Assembly: GCA_905221235.1 (NCBI GenBank)
Contig: CAJNCJ010000006.1
Coordinates: forward strand, 1-64,000
DNA length: 64,000 bases
From: a bacterium
GTDB taxonomy: Bacteria; Bacillota; Bacilli; Lactobacillales; Streptococcaceae
Direction: 5' to 3'
Of the stretch, positions 1-10,415 are shown one piece after another (positions within the stretch are counted from its first letter, which is position 1; each line of letters starts with the position of its first letter). The translations under genes and the position numbers were made by a program. A model generated the notes under the pieces. That model had not been told where the DNA came from. It saw only the letters and a list, made by a program, of their open reading frames with translations, and made no database searches.

Positions 1-27
1 ATGGGACTTTTTTTCTACACAAAAATA

Positions 28-77
28 GGCTCCATAATATCTATAGGGGATTTACCCACTACAAATATTATAGAGCC
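28..77. repeat. Imperfect inverted repeat, possible IS-end remnant
   Basis: Arms 28-40 and 65-77 pair at 12 of 13 positions (GGCTCCATAATAT against ATATTATAGAGCC), with further partial pairing inside. No T-tract follows, so it is not an ordinary terminator. The AT-rich hairpin plus the preceding run resembles ends left by ISL3-family elements in mitis streptococci, but that is from memory and no transposase fragment is visible in the window. Confidence 0.4.
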
Positions 78-117
78 GGATTTCCTTGCAGTTTTTTTCT
101 ATCTCGTATTGGATTTT

Positions 118-145
118 TTGATTTTTCGGAAAATTATGTTAGAAT
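118..145 (+). promoter_or_regulatory. zwf promoter
   Basis: TTGATT (118-123), 16-bp spacer, TAGAAT (140-145) preceded by TG as an extended -10. It lies about 70 bp before the zwf start. AGG near 205-207 serves as ribosome binding site. Confidence 0.6.
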
Positions 146-214
146 TAAGTTTATGAAATGAGATTTCCTCATACCTAGCAAGACTAGGAATAAAAATAGA
201 AATTAGGTAGCTAG

Positions 215-1702
215 ATGTCATCTAAGGTTATTGTTACAATTTTCGGTGCGAGTGGAGACCTGGCTAAACGCAAGCTCTACCCTTCCCTTTTTAGACTATA
301 TAAATCCGGCAATCTTTCCAAGCACTTTGCCGTTATTGGAACTGCCCGTCGTCCTTGGAGCAAGGAATATTTTGAATCTGTTGTAGTCGAATCTATCCTT
401 GATTTGGCAGATAGTACCGAACAGGCTCAGGAGTTCGCTAGCCACTTCTACTATCAAAGCCATGATGTCAATGATACAGAACACTACATTGCTCTACGTC
501 AATTGCAGGCTGAACTAAATGACAAGTACCAAGCTGAACACAACAAGCTCTTCTTCTTGTCTATGGCTCCTCAGTTCTTTGGAACCATTGCCAAACACCT
601 CAAGTCTGAAAACATCGTAGACGGTAAAGGTTTTGAACGTTTAATCGTTGAAAAACCATTTGGTACAGACTACGCAACTGCAAGCAAGTTGAATGACGAA
701 CTCCTAGCGACATTTGACGAAGAACAAATTTTCCGTATTGACCATTATCTTGGTAAGGAAATGATCCAAAGTATCTTTGCAGTTCGCTTTGCAAACTTGA
801 TTTTTGAAAATGTGTGGAACAAGGACTTTATCGACAATGTTCAAATTACCTTTGCTGAGCGCTTGGGTGTAGAAGAACGCGGTGGCTACTATGACCAATC
901 TGGTGCCCTCCGTGACATGGTACAGAACCACACTCTACAACTGCTTTCCCTCCTTGCCATGGACAAGCCAGCAAACTTCACAAAAGACGAAATTCGTGCT
1001 GAAAAGATTAAGGTCTTTAAAAACCTCTATCATCCAACGGATGAAGAGCTTAAAGAACACTTTATCCGTGGTCAATACCGTTCAGGTAAGATTGATGGTA
1101 TGAAATATATCTCTTATCGTAGCGAGCCAAATGTGAATCCAGAATCTACAACTGAAACCTTTGCATCTGGTGCCTTCTTTGTTGATAGTGATCGTTTCCG
1201 TGGCGTTCCTTTCTTCTTCCGTACTGGTAAACGTCTGACTGAAAAAGGAACTCATGTCAACATCGTCTTTAAACAAATGGACTCTATCTTTGGAGAACCA
1301 CTTGCTCCAAACATTTTGACCATCTATATTCAACCAACAGAAGGTTTCTCTCTTAGCCTAAATGGGAAGCAAGTAGGAGAAGAATTTAACTTGGCTCCTA
1401 ACTCACTTGATTACCGTACAGATGCTACCGCAACTGGTGCTTCACCAGAACCATACGAGAAATTGATTTATGACGTCTTAAATAACAACTCAACTAACTT
1501 TAGCCACTGGGATGAGGTTGGTGCGTCATGGAAATTGATTGACCGTATCGAAGAGCTCTGGGCTGAAAATGGTGCCCCACTTCATGACTATAAAGCTGGA
1601 AGCATGGGACCTAAAGCAAGCTTTGACTTACTTGAAAAATTCGGTGCCAAATGGACTTGGCAACCAGATATCGCCTATCGTCAAGATGGTCGTTTAGAAT
1701 AA
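215..1702 (+). CDS. zwf: Glucose-6-phosphate 1-dehydrogenase
   Basis: Catalyses the first oxidative step of the pentose phosphate pathway, oxidising glucose 6-phosphate to 6-phosphogluconolactone with NADP. At 495 residues it has the usual bacterial length. The N-terminal Rossmann motif GASGDLAKRK is at residues 11-20 and the substrate/catalytic segment RIDHYLGKE at about 174-182, including the conserved His. It is a single gene with its own promoter and terminator, convergent with the ftsY operon. A lactonase for the next step of the pathway is encoded at 39908, far away and not co-transcribed. Nothing is truncated; the assignment is secure. Confidence 0.96.
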   Translation: MSSKVIVTIFGASGDLAKRKLYPSLFRLYKSGNLSKHFAVIGTARRPWSKEYFESVVVESILDLADSTEQAQEFASHFYYQSHDVNDTEHYIALRQLQAELNDKYQAEHNKLFFLSMAPQFFGTIAKHLKSENIVDGKGFERLIVEKPFGTDYATASKLNDELLATFDEEQIFRIDHYLGKEMIQSIFAVRFANLIFENVWNKDFIDNVQITFAERLGVEERGGYYDQSGALRDMVQNHTLQLLSLLAMDKPANFTKDEIRAEKIKVFKNLYHPTDEELKEHFIRGQYRSGKIDGMKYISYRSEPNVNPESTTETFASGAFFVDSDRFRGVPFFFRTGKRLTEKGTHVNIVFKQMDSIFGEPLAPNILTIYIQPTEGFSLSLNGKQVGEEFNLAPNSLDYRTDATATGASPEPYEKLIYDVLNNNSTNFSHWDEVGASWKLIDRIEELWAENGAPLHDYKAGSMGPKASFDLLEKFGAKWTWQPDIAYRQDGRLE

Positions 1703-1740
1703 AAAAATTTCCTGCAAGTTTGTTCCTTGCAGGATTTTTG
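1703..1740. terminator. Bidirectional terminator between zwf and ftsY
   Basis: Perfect 8-bp stem CCTGCAAG/CTTGCAGG (1711-1718 with 1726-1733), with A-rich 5' and T-rich 3' flanks, so it works for zwf on plus and for the ftsY operon on minus. Confidence 0.9.
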
Positions 1741-1747
1741 TTTCTGA

Positions 1748-3037
1748 TTAGATTAAGCCTTCTAAGAGACCTTTCATAAAGTTTTCTGAGTTAAATTCTC
1801 CAATATCATCGATTTTTTCACCAAAACCAATCAATTTTACAGGAATATTGAGTTCTTCACGGATAGCTAGAACAACACCACCTCGAGCAGTTCCATCAAT
1901 CTTAGTCAAGACAATTCCCGTTAATGGTGTAATTTTTGAAAATTCTTTGGCCTGTACAAGAGCGTTTTGACCTGTTGAAGCATCAAGTGCTAAGAAGGTT
2001 TCATGCGGTGCTTCTGGCACAACACGTTTGATGATACGGCCAATCTTTTCTAGCTCAGCCATAAGGTTGTCCTTGTTTTGCAGACGACCAGCTGTATCAA
2101 TCATAAGAATATCAATACCTTCAGCTACAGCACGTTCCATGCCATCAAAGACTACACTAGCTGGGTCAGCTTTTTCAGGTCCAGTCACTACTGGAACGTC
2201 CACACGACGGCCCCATTCAGCTAGCTGGGCTACTGCACCTGCACGGAAGGTATCTGCTGCAACCAGCATGACCTTCTTACCAGCTTGTTTATAGCGGTGG
2301 GCTAGTTTTCCGATAGAAGTTGTTTTCCCAACGCCATTGACCCCGACAAAGAGCATGACTGTCAAGCCATCTTGGAAGTGGATACTTTCATCGTAGTTGC
2401 CATCCTTTTCATAAAGCTCAACCAATTTCTCAATGATGACACGGCGAAGGGCGTCAGGTTTCTTGGCGTTTTCAAGCTTGGCTTCGTAGCGTAGCTCCTC
2501 TGTTAAGTTAGAAGCGACTTGGACACCAACGTCACTCATGATGAGCAGTTCTTCCAGTTCCTCGAAAAATTCTTCATCGACAGAGCGGAAGTTAGCAAAG
2601 AAGGCGTTCAAGCGAGCTCCGAAGCCTGTACGAGTTTTCTTAAGGCTGCGGTCATATTTTTCCTGAACAGTTTCTTCTACCTGAGGAGTTTCTGGTTCAA
2701 GCACTTCAGAATTATTTTCGTCTGCTATCTCTTCAAGCTCATGATTCTCTTCCTCTGGAACTTCTTCTGAGTTTGGTAATTCTTCTACTTCTTCTTGAGG
2801 AACTTCTACAACAGGCTCTGAATTATAATTTTCTTCAACTGTGTCTTGGATTTCCTCTTCTTCAAATACAGCTTCTTCAGAACTTTCAACCTCTGCTTCT
2901 TCATGAGGAAGTTCCTCAGCTTCTGTTAAGGCAGGCTCAACATTTTCAGACAAATCAAGATTTTCCAGAGCTTCTTTTACAACTTCTTCGATTTTAGGTT
3001 CTTCTTTTTTTCCGAATAGACGGTCAAATAATCCCAT
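1748..3037 (-). CDS. ftsY: Signal recognition particle receptor FtsY
   Basis: GTPase that docks SRP-ribosome complexes at the membrane for co-translational insertion of membrane proteins. Residues 1-125 form a very acidic Glu-rich A domain. The NG domain follows, with G1 GVNGVGKT (232-239), DTAGR (314-318) and TKID (378-381). At 429 residues it is within the range for streptococcal FtsY; the acidic region varies among species. Last gene of the rnc-smc-HAD-HAD-ftsY operon, 3 bp after the upstream HAD gene, and closed by the bidirectional terminator shared with zwf. Identification is secure. Confidence 0.97.
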   Translation of the reverse strand: MGLFDRLFGKKEEPKIEEVVKEALENLDLSENVEPALTEAEELPHEEAEVESSEEAVFEEEEIQDTVEENYNSEPVVEVPQEEVEELPNSEEVPEEENHELEEIADENNSEVLEPETPQVEETVQEKYDRSLKKTRTGFGARLNAFFANFRSVDEEFFEELEELLIMSDVGVQVASNLTEELRYEAKLENAKKPDALRRVIIEKLVELYEKDGNYDESIHFQDGLTVMLFVGVNGVGKTTSIGKLAHRYKQAGKKVMLVAADTFRAGAVAQLAEWGRRVDVPVVTGPEKADPASVVFDGMERAVAEGIDILMIDTAGRLQNKDNLMAELEKIGRIIKRVVPEAPHETFLALDASTGQNALVQAKEFSKITPLTGIVLTKIDGTARGGVVLAIREELNIPVKLIGFGEKIDDIGEFNSENFMKGLLEGLI

Positions 3038-3040
3038 ATC

Positions 3041-3859
3041 TTAGTTCTCCTTTAGCACGTATTCTTCGATTGCCCAAGCAACTGCTTCCTCGTCATTGGT
3101 CATAGGAGTCACCACATTTGCGACTGCCTTGACTTCAGGAACAGCGTTTTGCATGGCAACACCGAGTCCTGCCCATTCAATCATAGAAAGGTCATTGGCC
3201 TCGTCACCACAGGCCATCACTTGGCTTTGATCGATTCCCAGATGGCTGATTAGTTTAGCCAAACCTGTTGCTTTATGAACATTCTTTGGTGACCACTCTA
3301 GCAACATTTCGCGAGATTTAAAGATTTCATATTGATCAAACAACTCTGGTGAAATCTTCTGAATGGCGGCATCCAAGGGTTCTTGAGCAAAGGCAGTCAC
3401 GCATTTATTGTAGGTCATTTGACTAGACATGTCTTCAAAGTCAACTGGTACAAAAGTCAAAGCTGGATTAAATTTGGCGTAAAGACTTTCTTGGTCTGAT
3501 TGGATTTGATAAACAGTTCCCTCTGAGATGGCATCAAGAGGTAGTGATAATTTCTCTGTTTCTTCATACAAGCGTGCCACATCATCATATGAAAAGACTG
3601 TCTTATCAAGGATTTCACCTGTATTTTTCTGAACCAACCCTCCATTAAAGGTAATGGTATACTCATCTTCGTGGCCGTCAGTCCCTAGCTCATGGAGGAA
3701 GAAATCCATAGCTTTTAAAGGACGGCCAGTTGTCAATACGACCTTGATACCACGATCACGCGCAGCTTTCAGGGTTGCCTTGGTACGATCCGTCAGCCTT
3801 TTATCAGTAGTCAGCAAAGTCCCGTCCAAATCCAATGCAATCAATTTTATATCTGCCAT
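3041..3859 (-). CDS. Cof-type HAD-superfamily phosphatase
   Basis: 272-residue haloacid dehalogenase family hydrolase of the Cof/YidA subfamily (HAD IIB with C2 cap). Motif I is DLDGTLL with the nucleophile Asp10 and acid/base Asp12; the C-terminal motif IV is GDEANDLSMIEW. Members dephosphorylate sugar phosphates or related phosphometabolites; the substrate here cannot be read from the sequence. Its ATG overlaps the stop codon of the upstream HAD gene (TAATG), showing translational coupling. The neighbouring paralogue and the position between smc and ftsY are the same as I recall for related streptococci. Function beyond phosphatase is unassigned. Confidence 0.88.
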   Translation of the reverse strand: MADIKLIALDLDGTLLTTDKRLTDRTKATLKAARDRGIKVVLTTGRPLKAMDFFLHELGTDGHEDEYTITFNGGLVQKNTGEILDKTVFSYDDVARLYEETEKLSLPLDAISEGTVYQIQSDQESLYAKFNPALTFVPVDFEDMSSQMTYNKCVTAFAQEPLDAAIQKISPELFDQYEIFKSREMLLEWSPKNVHKATGLAKLISHLGIDQSQVMACGDEANDLSMIEWAGLGVAMQNAVPEVKAVANVVTPMTNDEEAVAWAIEEYVLKEN

Positions 3860-4653
3860 TATAAGCCCTCCATATAAGCTATAACCGACTGGTCCTTATG
3901 ATGACCAATTACAGTCTCTGCTAATTCTAAAATTTCTGGTCGTGCATTTTCAGGAGCTACAGGATGTCCCACAACCTGCATCATGTGTAAGTCATTTAGA
4001 TTATCTCCAAAAGCCATAACCTGATCCATTGTGATACCAAGTTTTTTAGCTAATTCAACAATAGCCACACCCTTATCGACATAGTCCAGAACAATATCAA
4101 TAGATTCAAAGCCAGTTGTCATGGCCTTAACACCAGGAACGTTTTCGTTTACCCAAGCTTCACCAGCTTCAAGCGTTTCTTCTGTGAAGTTGGTTGTGAA
4201 TTTAAAAATGTCATCTGTAATATCTTCCAGACTCGCTACTTTTTGGATATTTTCATTATAATGCTGGCTCTCTTTCAGATAGGTCTCATCAACCGTATCC
4301 AAAACATAAGAGCCTTTTTTCCCTGTTAAAAGCAATTTATTGATATCGACATAAGGTGACGTTTTCAGCTTTTCAAAAGTCGTCAAATAAAACTCACGAG
4401 ACATGGTCGCTTCATACAAGTCTTGACCTTGATATTCTACCAAACTGCCATTTTCCGCAATGAAAATAATATCCTCACGAACATCAGCAAATAATTTTTC
4501 TAAAGACAGAAATCCTCGACCCGAAGCTACCGCAAAGTAAATCCCTTTTTCCTTATAGGAAACTAAGAGAGACTTGAGACGATCCATATCAAAGCGTCCA
4601 TTCCCATCTAGGAAGGTTCCGTCCATATCCGTTGCTACTAGTTTAATTGTCAT
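3859..4653 (-). CDS. Cof-type HAD-superfamily phosphatase (paralogue)
   Basis: 264-residue HAD IIB hydrolase with motif I DMDGTFLDG (Asp9, Asp11) and motif IV GDNLNDLHMM. It resembles the SupH/YidA group of sugar phosphatases but is clearly diverged from its downstream neighbour, so the pair is an old duplication or two subfamilies. The start overlaps the smc stop codon by four bases (ATGA) and its stop overlaps the next start by one, so the three genes are translationally coupled. Substrate unknown. Confidence 0.88.
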   Translation of the reverse strand: MTIKLVATDMDGTFLDGNGRFDMDRLKSLLVSYKEKGIYFAVASGRGFLSLEKLFADVREDIIFIAENGSLVEYQGQDLYEATMSREFYLTTFEKLKTSPYVDINKLLLTGKKGSYVLDTVDETYLKESQHYNENIQKVASLEDITDDIFKFTTNFTEETLEAGEAWVNENVPGVKAMTTGFESIDIVLDYVDKGVAIVELAKKLGITMDQVMAFGDNLNDLHMMQVVGHPVAPENARPEILELAETVIGHHKDQSVIAYMEGL

Positions 4654-7600
4654 CCTTCAATACTTTCTAAATCTTTTAACTTAACTGAAACAATCTTTGA
4701 AACACCCGATTCTTGCATGGTCACTCCATAGATAGAATCGGCCGCTGCCATGGTTCCCTTACGGTGGGTTACGACGATAAATTGGCTGTCCTTGTCAAAG
4801 CGGTTAAGGTAATCCCCAAAACGCTTAACATTAGCTTCATCCAGTGCAGCCTCTACCTCATCCAAGATAACAAACGGGATAGTCTTAACTCGAATGATAG
4901 AGAAAAGCAAGGCTAGAGCTGATAAGGCTTTCTCCCCACCACTCATGAGGTTGAGAGACTGGATTTTCTTGCCTGGTGGTTGGACAGAAATCTCAACCCC
5001 AGCTGTCAGCAGGTCTCCCTCAGTCAAAATCAAGTCTGCTTGACCTCCGCCAAACATCTGCTTGAAGGTCACTTTAAAGGATTCACGAATAGCCTCAAAG
5101 GTTGATTTAAAGCGTTCCTTGACCTCATCATTCATCTCTGTGATGGTTTCTAGGAGCAGATTTTTCGCTGACAAAATATCATCACGTTGGCTATTTAGGA
5201 AATCCAGACGGCTGTGAACTTCTTCGTACTGTTCAATAGCTTCTAAATTGACAGGCCCCAGTGAGCGAATAGCCTTCTCTAAATCCTTAACCTCTTGCTC
5301 TGCCAGATTAAGATTCTCCAAATCATGCGCCTTTTCTAGAGCTTCAGTATAGCTAATCTGGTACTGGTCTGTTAATTGACTTTGTAAATGACGCAAGCGC
5401 TCGCTGACCTTTTCTTTCTTAGCTTCAGCACGTGTTTGCTTGCGAATCCACTCTTCATTCTGCTGGCGAGCCTGGTCCAAATGACTAGCAATATCATCCA
5501 GCTGACCTTCTATATCATCCAACTCAAACTGCTTGCGAATCAAACCTTGTTGGAGATTTGTTTTCTGAGTTTTGGCTTCTTCTACCTGCTGACTTAGCAA
5601 ATCCGTATCAACTTTCTCAAGATTATCAACCTTTTCTTGGAGAAGGCGCTGAATTTCCTCTTGCTCAAGATCCAGGTTGTCCAATTCCTTACCTAAACGC
5701 TCAATATCAGCTACTTCATAACGTTTTTGCCCTTGCAGTTCTGTCTTAAGCAAGCGAGCTTGCGCTAGCTCTTCCTGCAAGTTTTGATAGCGTTCTTGGA
5801 TGGCGTTCTTATTAGACTTAATCTCTTCAATCTCAGCTTCCAGATTTTTCTTTTCACTAGCGATTGTGGTAAGGCGCTCTTGGCATTTTTCCTTATCCGC
5901 TTGCCAATCTCCCTCAGAAAGACGATTTAATTCCTCTTCTTGGAGTTTCCAAAGAGTTTCCAGTTCCTCAACTTGCTGACTAGTCTGCTGATAAGCGAGG
6001 GACAAGCCTTGCTCCTGAATACGAGCCTGCTCTCCTTGAGATTTAATAGCTTCTAATGATTCAGTCAATCTAGCCATCTCCTCTTGCAAGGTCTTCAAAC
6101 TCACTTCTTCAGAACGCAAGCTTGCTTCTTCTTCAGCAATTTCTTTTTGTAATTGCTCCAGTTCTGGCTTAATGAAAATACTGTTATTCTGGCGGTTGGC
6201 TCCACCTGCATAGGAACCACCTGTACGTAACTCTGTCCCATCCAATGTCACCATACGAACCTGATAATGAACCTGGCGAGCTGCTGCACGCGCATGCTCT
6301 ACAGTATCAAAAATAGCCGTCGTAGCTAGCAAGTTCTTGAAAATAGCTTCCAGTCTAGTATCAAAAGTAACCAGCTCATCAGCCATCCCAAGGAAACCTG
6401 GACTTACAGCAATAGCATCTTGGTTCTGACTAGAAATCGTACGCGCCTTAATAGTGGTCAAAGGAAGGAAGGTTGCACGACCAGCCCTGTTTCGTTTGAG
6501 GAAATCAATCGCCTTGGTTGCCGCGTTTTCATCTTCTACAATGATATGCTGGCTGCTAGCTCCTAGGGCAATCTCTAAAGCAGTTTGATAATGCACATCA
6601 AAGGTCAGATGCTCACTAACTGCTCCAATGATCCCACCAAGACGGTCTTTTTCTTGGAGGACACTCTTGACACCTGCATAAAAATTGCTATGATTTCTAA
6701 GGATGTTTTCCAAACTTTGGGCTCTAGCCTGCTTGTTTTTGAGATTATCCAGACGGTCAAAGAGTTGACTTTGTTGAGCTTGATAGGAAGTTTTCTGCTC
6801 CTCTTGCTCCTTGGCACAGATTTGATAGTCGGCCAATAATTTCTGAACCTGCTCCTTGGCAGTTTCAAGCTCAGCCTTTTGCTGACCAGCCTTCTCTTTA
6901 GCTGTAGCCAGCTGTTCTTTCAGCTTTTCTAGCTGATCTGCTTGTTTTTGAGAAAGCTGACGACTATTTTCTAACTCGTTTTCGATACGGGTCAACTGGT
7001 TTGAGACATCTGCTTCTTCCTGTAAAAGAGCCACAAAACGTTCACGTAAGAGCTCAATCATCTGATCTGGATCATCTGAAAAAGCTAGCAATTCAGCCTC
7101 TAAACGATTGAGTTTTTGATTATTTTGGACTAGATTTTCTTCTAAGAGAGCTAAAGAACTTTCTTTATCAGATTTTTCTTTGCTGAGTGAATTTCTCTTA
7201 TCCTCTAAAGCAGCCAAACGGGCTTGTGCTTCCTGTTGATTCAGGGCTACTTGCTCGGACTCCAGTTTTGATAGGGCTAATTTTCTCTCTAAATCGCTAA
7301 TCAAACTGGTCAAATCCATCAAACCACTCTGGTCTTTGGCCATTTCAGCCTGTAAATCTTGGCGTTGCTTTTTAAGATTCTGATTTTCTTCCTCTAATTT
7401 TTCACGCTTTTGGTAATAACTAGTCAAGAGTTCTTGAACCTGAGCCAACTCTTCTTCTGTCGATCCTAGTTCAACCTTATTTTCCTTGATTTGAGCAACC
7501 AATACATCTAAATAAATGGCCTTACGTTGACCTTCCAAGTCTAGAAATTTACGGGCATTCTCAGCTTGCTTCTCAAGAGGCTTGATTTGATTATCCAACT

Positions 7601-8189
7601 CGTAGATAATGTCCTCTAAGCGGTCTAGATTATCCTGAGTTTGCTGCAGTTTACTCTCTGTTTCTTTTCTTCGAGTCTTGTATTTTAAAACTCCTGCAGC
7701 TTCTTCGAAAATAGCACGACGTTCCTCAGGTTTGGAGTTGAAAATCTCCTCAACCTTGCCTTGGGAAATGATAGAAAAGGAATCTCGTCCCAAACCTGTA
7801 TCCAAGAAAAGATCATGGATATCACGGAGACGGACTTTCTTGCCATCAATCTTATATTCGCTATCTCCACTACGGTAGATATGGCGTTCTACCCTGATTT
7901 CTTGACCAGCATCCTTGATAAATCCGTCATGATTATCCAAAGTCACAACTACAGAAGCATAATTGAGCGGTTTGCGACTTTCGGTCCCAGCAAAGATAAC
8001 ATCCGGCATCTTGCCACCACGGAGACTCTTAACACTTGACTCCCCCAAGGCCCAACGCAGACTTTCTGTAATATTCGACTTTCCAGATCCATTGGGTCCA
8101 ACAACTGCCGTCACACCTTGGTCAAAGACGACCTTGGTCTTGTCAGCAAAAGACTTGAATCCCTGAATTTCGATTTCCTTTAAATACAT
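4650..8189 (-). CDS. smc: Chromosome segregation/condensation protein SMC
   Basis: 1179-residue SMC ATPase that, with ScpA and ScpB, organises and segregates the nucleoid. Visible architecture: N-terminal head with Walker A GPNGSGKS (31-38), long coiled coil to about residue 500, hinge around 515-650, second coiled coil, and C-terminal head with the [13 protein letters not shown] signature and Walker [13 protein letters not shown]. Length is normal. The start overlaps the end of rnc by 10 bp, an arrangement common in streptococci. scpA and scpB are not in the window. Assignment is secure. Confidence 0.98.
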
Positions 8190-8878
8190 GAATCCAGCCC
8201 TTTCTCAACGGCATTTTTGGCAGCTTCCTGCTCTGCTAATTTCTTAGAACGACCTTGACCTTGACCAATGCTCTTGCCTTCAACAAGAACTTCTACATCA
8301 AAGACCTTATCATGGGCAGGACCCGTTTCAGAAATCACCTGATAACGAATAGCCACATCACCATTGACCTGTAGTAACTCTTGAAGATGAGTTTTGTAGT
8401 CTGTAATCATCTCAAACTCGCCTGCTTCAACCTTAGGAATCATGACTTGATAGATAAATTCCTTGACCTTGGCCACATCCTTGTCCAAAAGGAGGGCACC
8501 AAGAAAGGCTTCAAAGGCATCACCAAGAATGGTGTCACGATTGCGTCCACCAGACTTTTCTTCCCCCTTACCCAGCTTGATAAACTGATCAAACTGGCAA
8601 TCACGCGCAAACCCAGCCAAACTCTCCTCGCGGACAATCATGGCACGGAGTTTGGACAAATCACCCTCAGGCTTTTTAGGATATTTTTTATACAGATATT
8701 CTGAAATCAATAACTGTAGAACAGCGTCTCCTAAAAATTCCAAGCGTTCATTGTGTGAAATTTTTAAGAGGCGATGCTCATTGGCATAACTCGTATGAGT
8801 AAAGGCAGTCTCCAATAAGTTTTTGTCTGCAAATTCGATTGCAAAATGGTTCTTTAGTACAGTTTGTAATTCTTTCAT
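8180..8878 (-). CDS. rnc: Ribonuclease III
   Basis: Double-strand-specific endoribonuclease acting in rRNA and mRNA processing. 232 residues, normal for the family. The RNase III signature NERLEFLGD lies at 43-51 with catalytic acidic residues Glu44, Glu47 and Asp51; a second acidic patch is [10 protein letters not shown]. The C-terminal 70 residues form the double-stranded RNA-binding domain. First gene of the operon rnc-smc-HAD-HAD-ftsY, with a TATAAT promoter just upstream and an AAGAGGTTGGT ribosome binding site. Confidence 0.96.
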
Positions 8879-8912
8879 ACCAACCTCTTTCTAACTGATA
8901 ACAGTCCTTTTT

Positions 8913-8941
8913 ATTATATCAAAAAAAGCCCCCTGAGTCAC
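8913..8941 (-). promoter_or_regulatory. rnc operon promoter
   Basis: On minus, TATAAT (8913-8918) lies about 30 bp before the rnc start; the -35 is weak (GTGACT at 8936-8941, 17-bp spacing) and falls inside the upstream terminator hairpin. Confidence 0.5.
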
Positions 8942-8963
8942 TTTAAAACGGGACTCGAGGGGA
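8921..8963 (-). terminator. Terminator-like hairpin upstream of rnc
   Basis: On minus, CCCCT-GAGTC pairs with GACTC-AGGGG around a short loop and is followed by seven T. It would end transcripts entering from the BOX/tRNA side just before the rnc -10. Confidence 0.6.
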
Positions 8964-8996
8964 TTTGGACATTCTTTAGACAGAGATTTTCAGTTT

Positions 8997-9148
8997 TATA
9001 CTCAATGAAAATCAAAGAACAAACTAGGAAGCTAGCCACAGGCTGCTCAAAGCACTGCTTTGAGGTTGTAGATAAGACTGACGAAGTCAGTAACATATAT
9101 ACGGTAAGGCTACGCTGACGTGGTTTGAAGAGATTTTCAAAGAGTTTT
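8997..9148 (-). repeat. BOX element 1 (A-B-C, minus orientation)
   Basis: Reads boxC-boxB-boxA on plus. The boxA core related to CGTCAGCGTAGCCTTACCGT is complementary to 9096-9120, with one boxB unit containing the AGTGCTTTGAG hairpin. Small open reading frames here are BOX-derived and not genes. Confidence 0.9.
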
Positions 9149-9174
9149 AGAGTCAAATTTGAGACGGTGTAAAG

Positions 9175-9200
9175 AAAAAAGCCCTATTTAAAGGCTTTTT
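9175..9200 (-). terminator. Terminator of tRNA-Arg
   Basis: On minus AAAAAGCC, loop, GGCTTTTTT (stem between 9175-9183 and 9193-9200), starting 13 bp after the tRNA 3' end. Confidence 0.75.
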
Positions 9201-9212
9201 AGGATGTTTACA

Positions 9213-9284
9213 TCCACCCTGAGGGAATCGAACCCCCATCTCAAGAACCGGAATCTTACGTGATATCCATTACACTAAGGGTGG
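9213..9284 (-). tRNA. tRNA-Arg, anticodon CCG
   Basis: Full cloverleaf on minus: acceptor CCACCCT/AGGGTGG with discriminator A, D arm GTGTAATGGATATCAC, anticodon stem TAAGA/TCTTG with loop TTCCGGT (anticodon CCG, reads CGG), T loop TTCGATT. CCA is not encoded. The tRNA has its own promoter and terminator. Confidence 0.95.
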
Positions 9285-9295
9285 AAACTTGTTTT

Positions 9296-9324
9296 ATTAT
9301 AACAGAAATTTGCTCTAATAACAA
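9296..9324 (-). promoter_or_regulatory. tRNA-Arg promoter
   Basis: TTGTTA (9319-9324), 17-bp spacer, TATAAT (9296-9301) on minus, ending 12 bp before the tRNA 5' end. Confidence 0.7.
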
Positions 9325-9350
9325 GTTTTTTTCTGACCATATAGCCCGTC

Positions 9351-10337
9351 TTAGTGGGAAGCATCCCCGTTCCAGATAGAGTTTTTCACGATCACATAAT
9401 CAACGTGTTTAAGGTCAGCAACCTGACGTCCACCTGCATACGAAATAGCACTTTGAAGGTCTTGTTCCATCTCAATTAAAGTGTCTTGTAAATGACCTTT
9501 GGCAGGAAGCAAGATTCGTTTGCCCTCCACGTTTTTGTATGCACCTTTTTGATATTGTGAAGCTGAACCATAGTACTCTTTGAACTGTTCACCATCAACT
9601 TCAATCGTTTTCCCTGGACTTTCGATGTGTCCTGCAAAGAGGGAACCAACCATAACCATGCTGGCACCAAAACGGATAGACTTGGCAATATCACCGTGAG
9701 TACGGATCCCACCATCAGCGATAATTGGTTTACGCGCAGCCTTGGCACACCAGCGGAGAGCAGCCAACTGCCAACCACCTGTACCAAAACCAGTCTTGAC
9801 CTTGGTGATACAAACCTTACCAGGACCGATTCCAACCTTAGTCGCATCCGCACCCGCATTTTCCAACTCGCGAACCGCTTCTGGTGTTCCCACATTTCCA
9901 GCAATAACAAAAGTATCTGGCAATTCTTTCTTGATGTGTTGAATCATAGAAATCACGCTATCTGCATGACCATGAGCAATATCAATCGTGATGTATTCTG
10001 GAGCATCAGCCTTGAGCTGGCTAACGAAATCATACTCATAGTCCTTAACACCGACAGAGATAGAAGCAATGAGCCCTTGATCATGCATGCGCTTAATAAA
10101 AGGAATGCGACCTGCCTCATCAAAACGGTGCATGATGTAAAAGTAACCCCCTTTAGCCAGTTGCTCTGCTACATTTTCATCCAAAATCGTCTGCATATTA
10201 GCTGGCACCACAGGTAGTTTAAAGGTGTGATTTCCTAGAGTGACGCTTGTGTCCGCTTCTGCACGACTTTTAATCACACATTTATTTGGAATCAATTGAA
10301 TATCTTCGTAATCAAAAATTGGAAATTCATTTAACAT
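9351..10337 (-). CDS. guaC: GMP reductase
   Basis: NADPH-dependent reductive deamination of GMP to IMP, letting cells rebalance guanine and adenine nucleotides. 328 residues; IMPDH/GMPR barrel with the phosphate loop and catalytic Cys in [11 protein letters not shown] (Cys176), and no CBS domains, which separates it from IMP dehydrogenase. It has a consensus promoter, a PurR box upstream and a leader of about 70 nt holding two small hairpins. The ribosome binding site is weak, but the N-terminus [12 protein letters not shown] is the standard start. guaA, for GMP synthesis, is at 49101. Confidence 0.95.
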   Translation of the reverse strand: MLNEFPIFDYEDIQLIPNKCVIKSRAEADTSVTLGNHTFKLPVVPANMQTILDENVAEQLAKGGYFYIMHRFDEAGRIPFIKRMHDQGLIASISVGVKDYEYDFVSQLKADAPEYITIDIAHGHADSVISMIQHIKKELPDTFVIAGNVGTPEAVRELENAGADATKVGIGPGKVCITKVKTGFGTGGWQLAALRWCAKAARKPIIADGGIRTHGDIAKSIRFGASMVMVGSLFAGHIESPGKTIEVDGEQFKEYYGSASQYQKGAYKNVEGKRILLPAKGHLQDTLIEMEQDLQSAISYAGGRQVADLKHVDYVIVKNSIWNGDASH

Positions 10338-10415
10338 ATCGATGTCTCGTTTCTTTTGTAATGACCTACCTATGCTCTCGCATCACTACGCCTTTTTCCG
10401 ACGTTTCCTTAATTA

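Noticed and set aside
8938..9156. 72-codon minus-strand open frame
   Set aside because: It lies in a terminator hairpin and BOX element 1; codons follow the repeat sequence and there is no ribosome binding site.
9627..10217. 196-codon plus-strand frame antisense to guaC
   Set aside because: Shadow of guaC, whose protein is a full-length GMP reductase; no promoter or ribosome binding site for the opposite frame.
10338..10415. Purine riboswitch before guaC
   Set aside because: The conserved aptamer core and three-way junction are absent; only two short hairpins are present.
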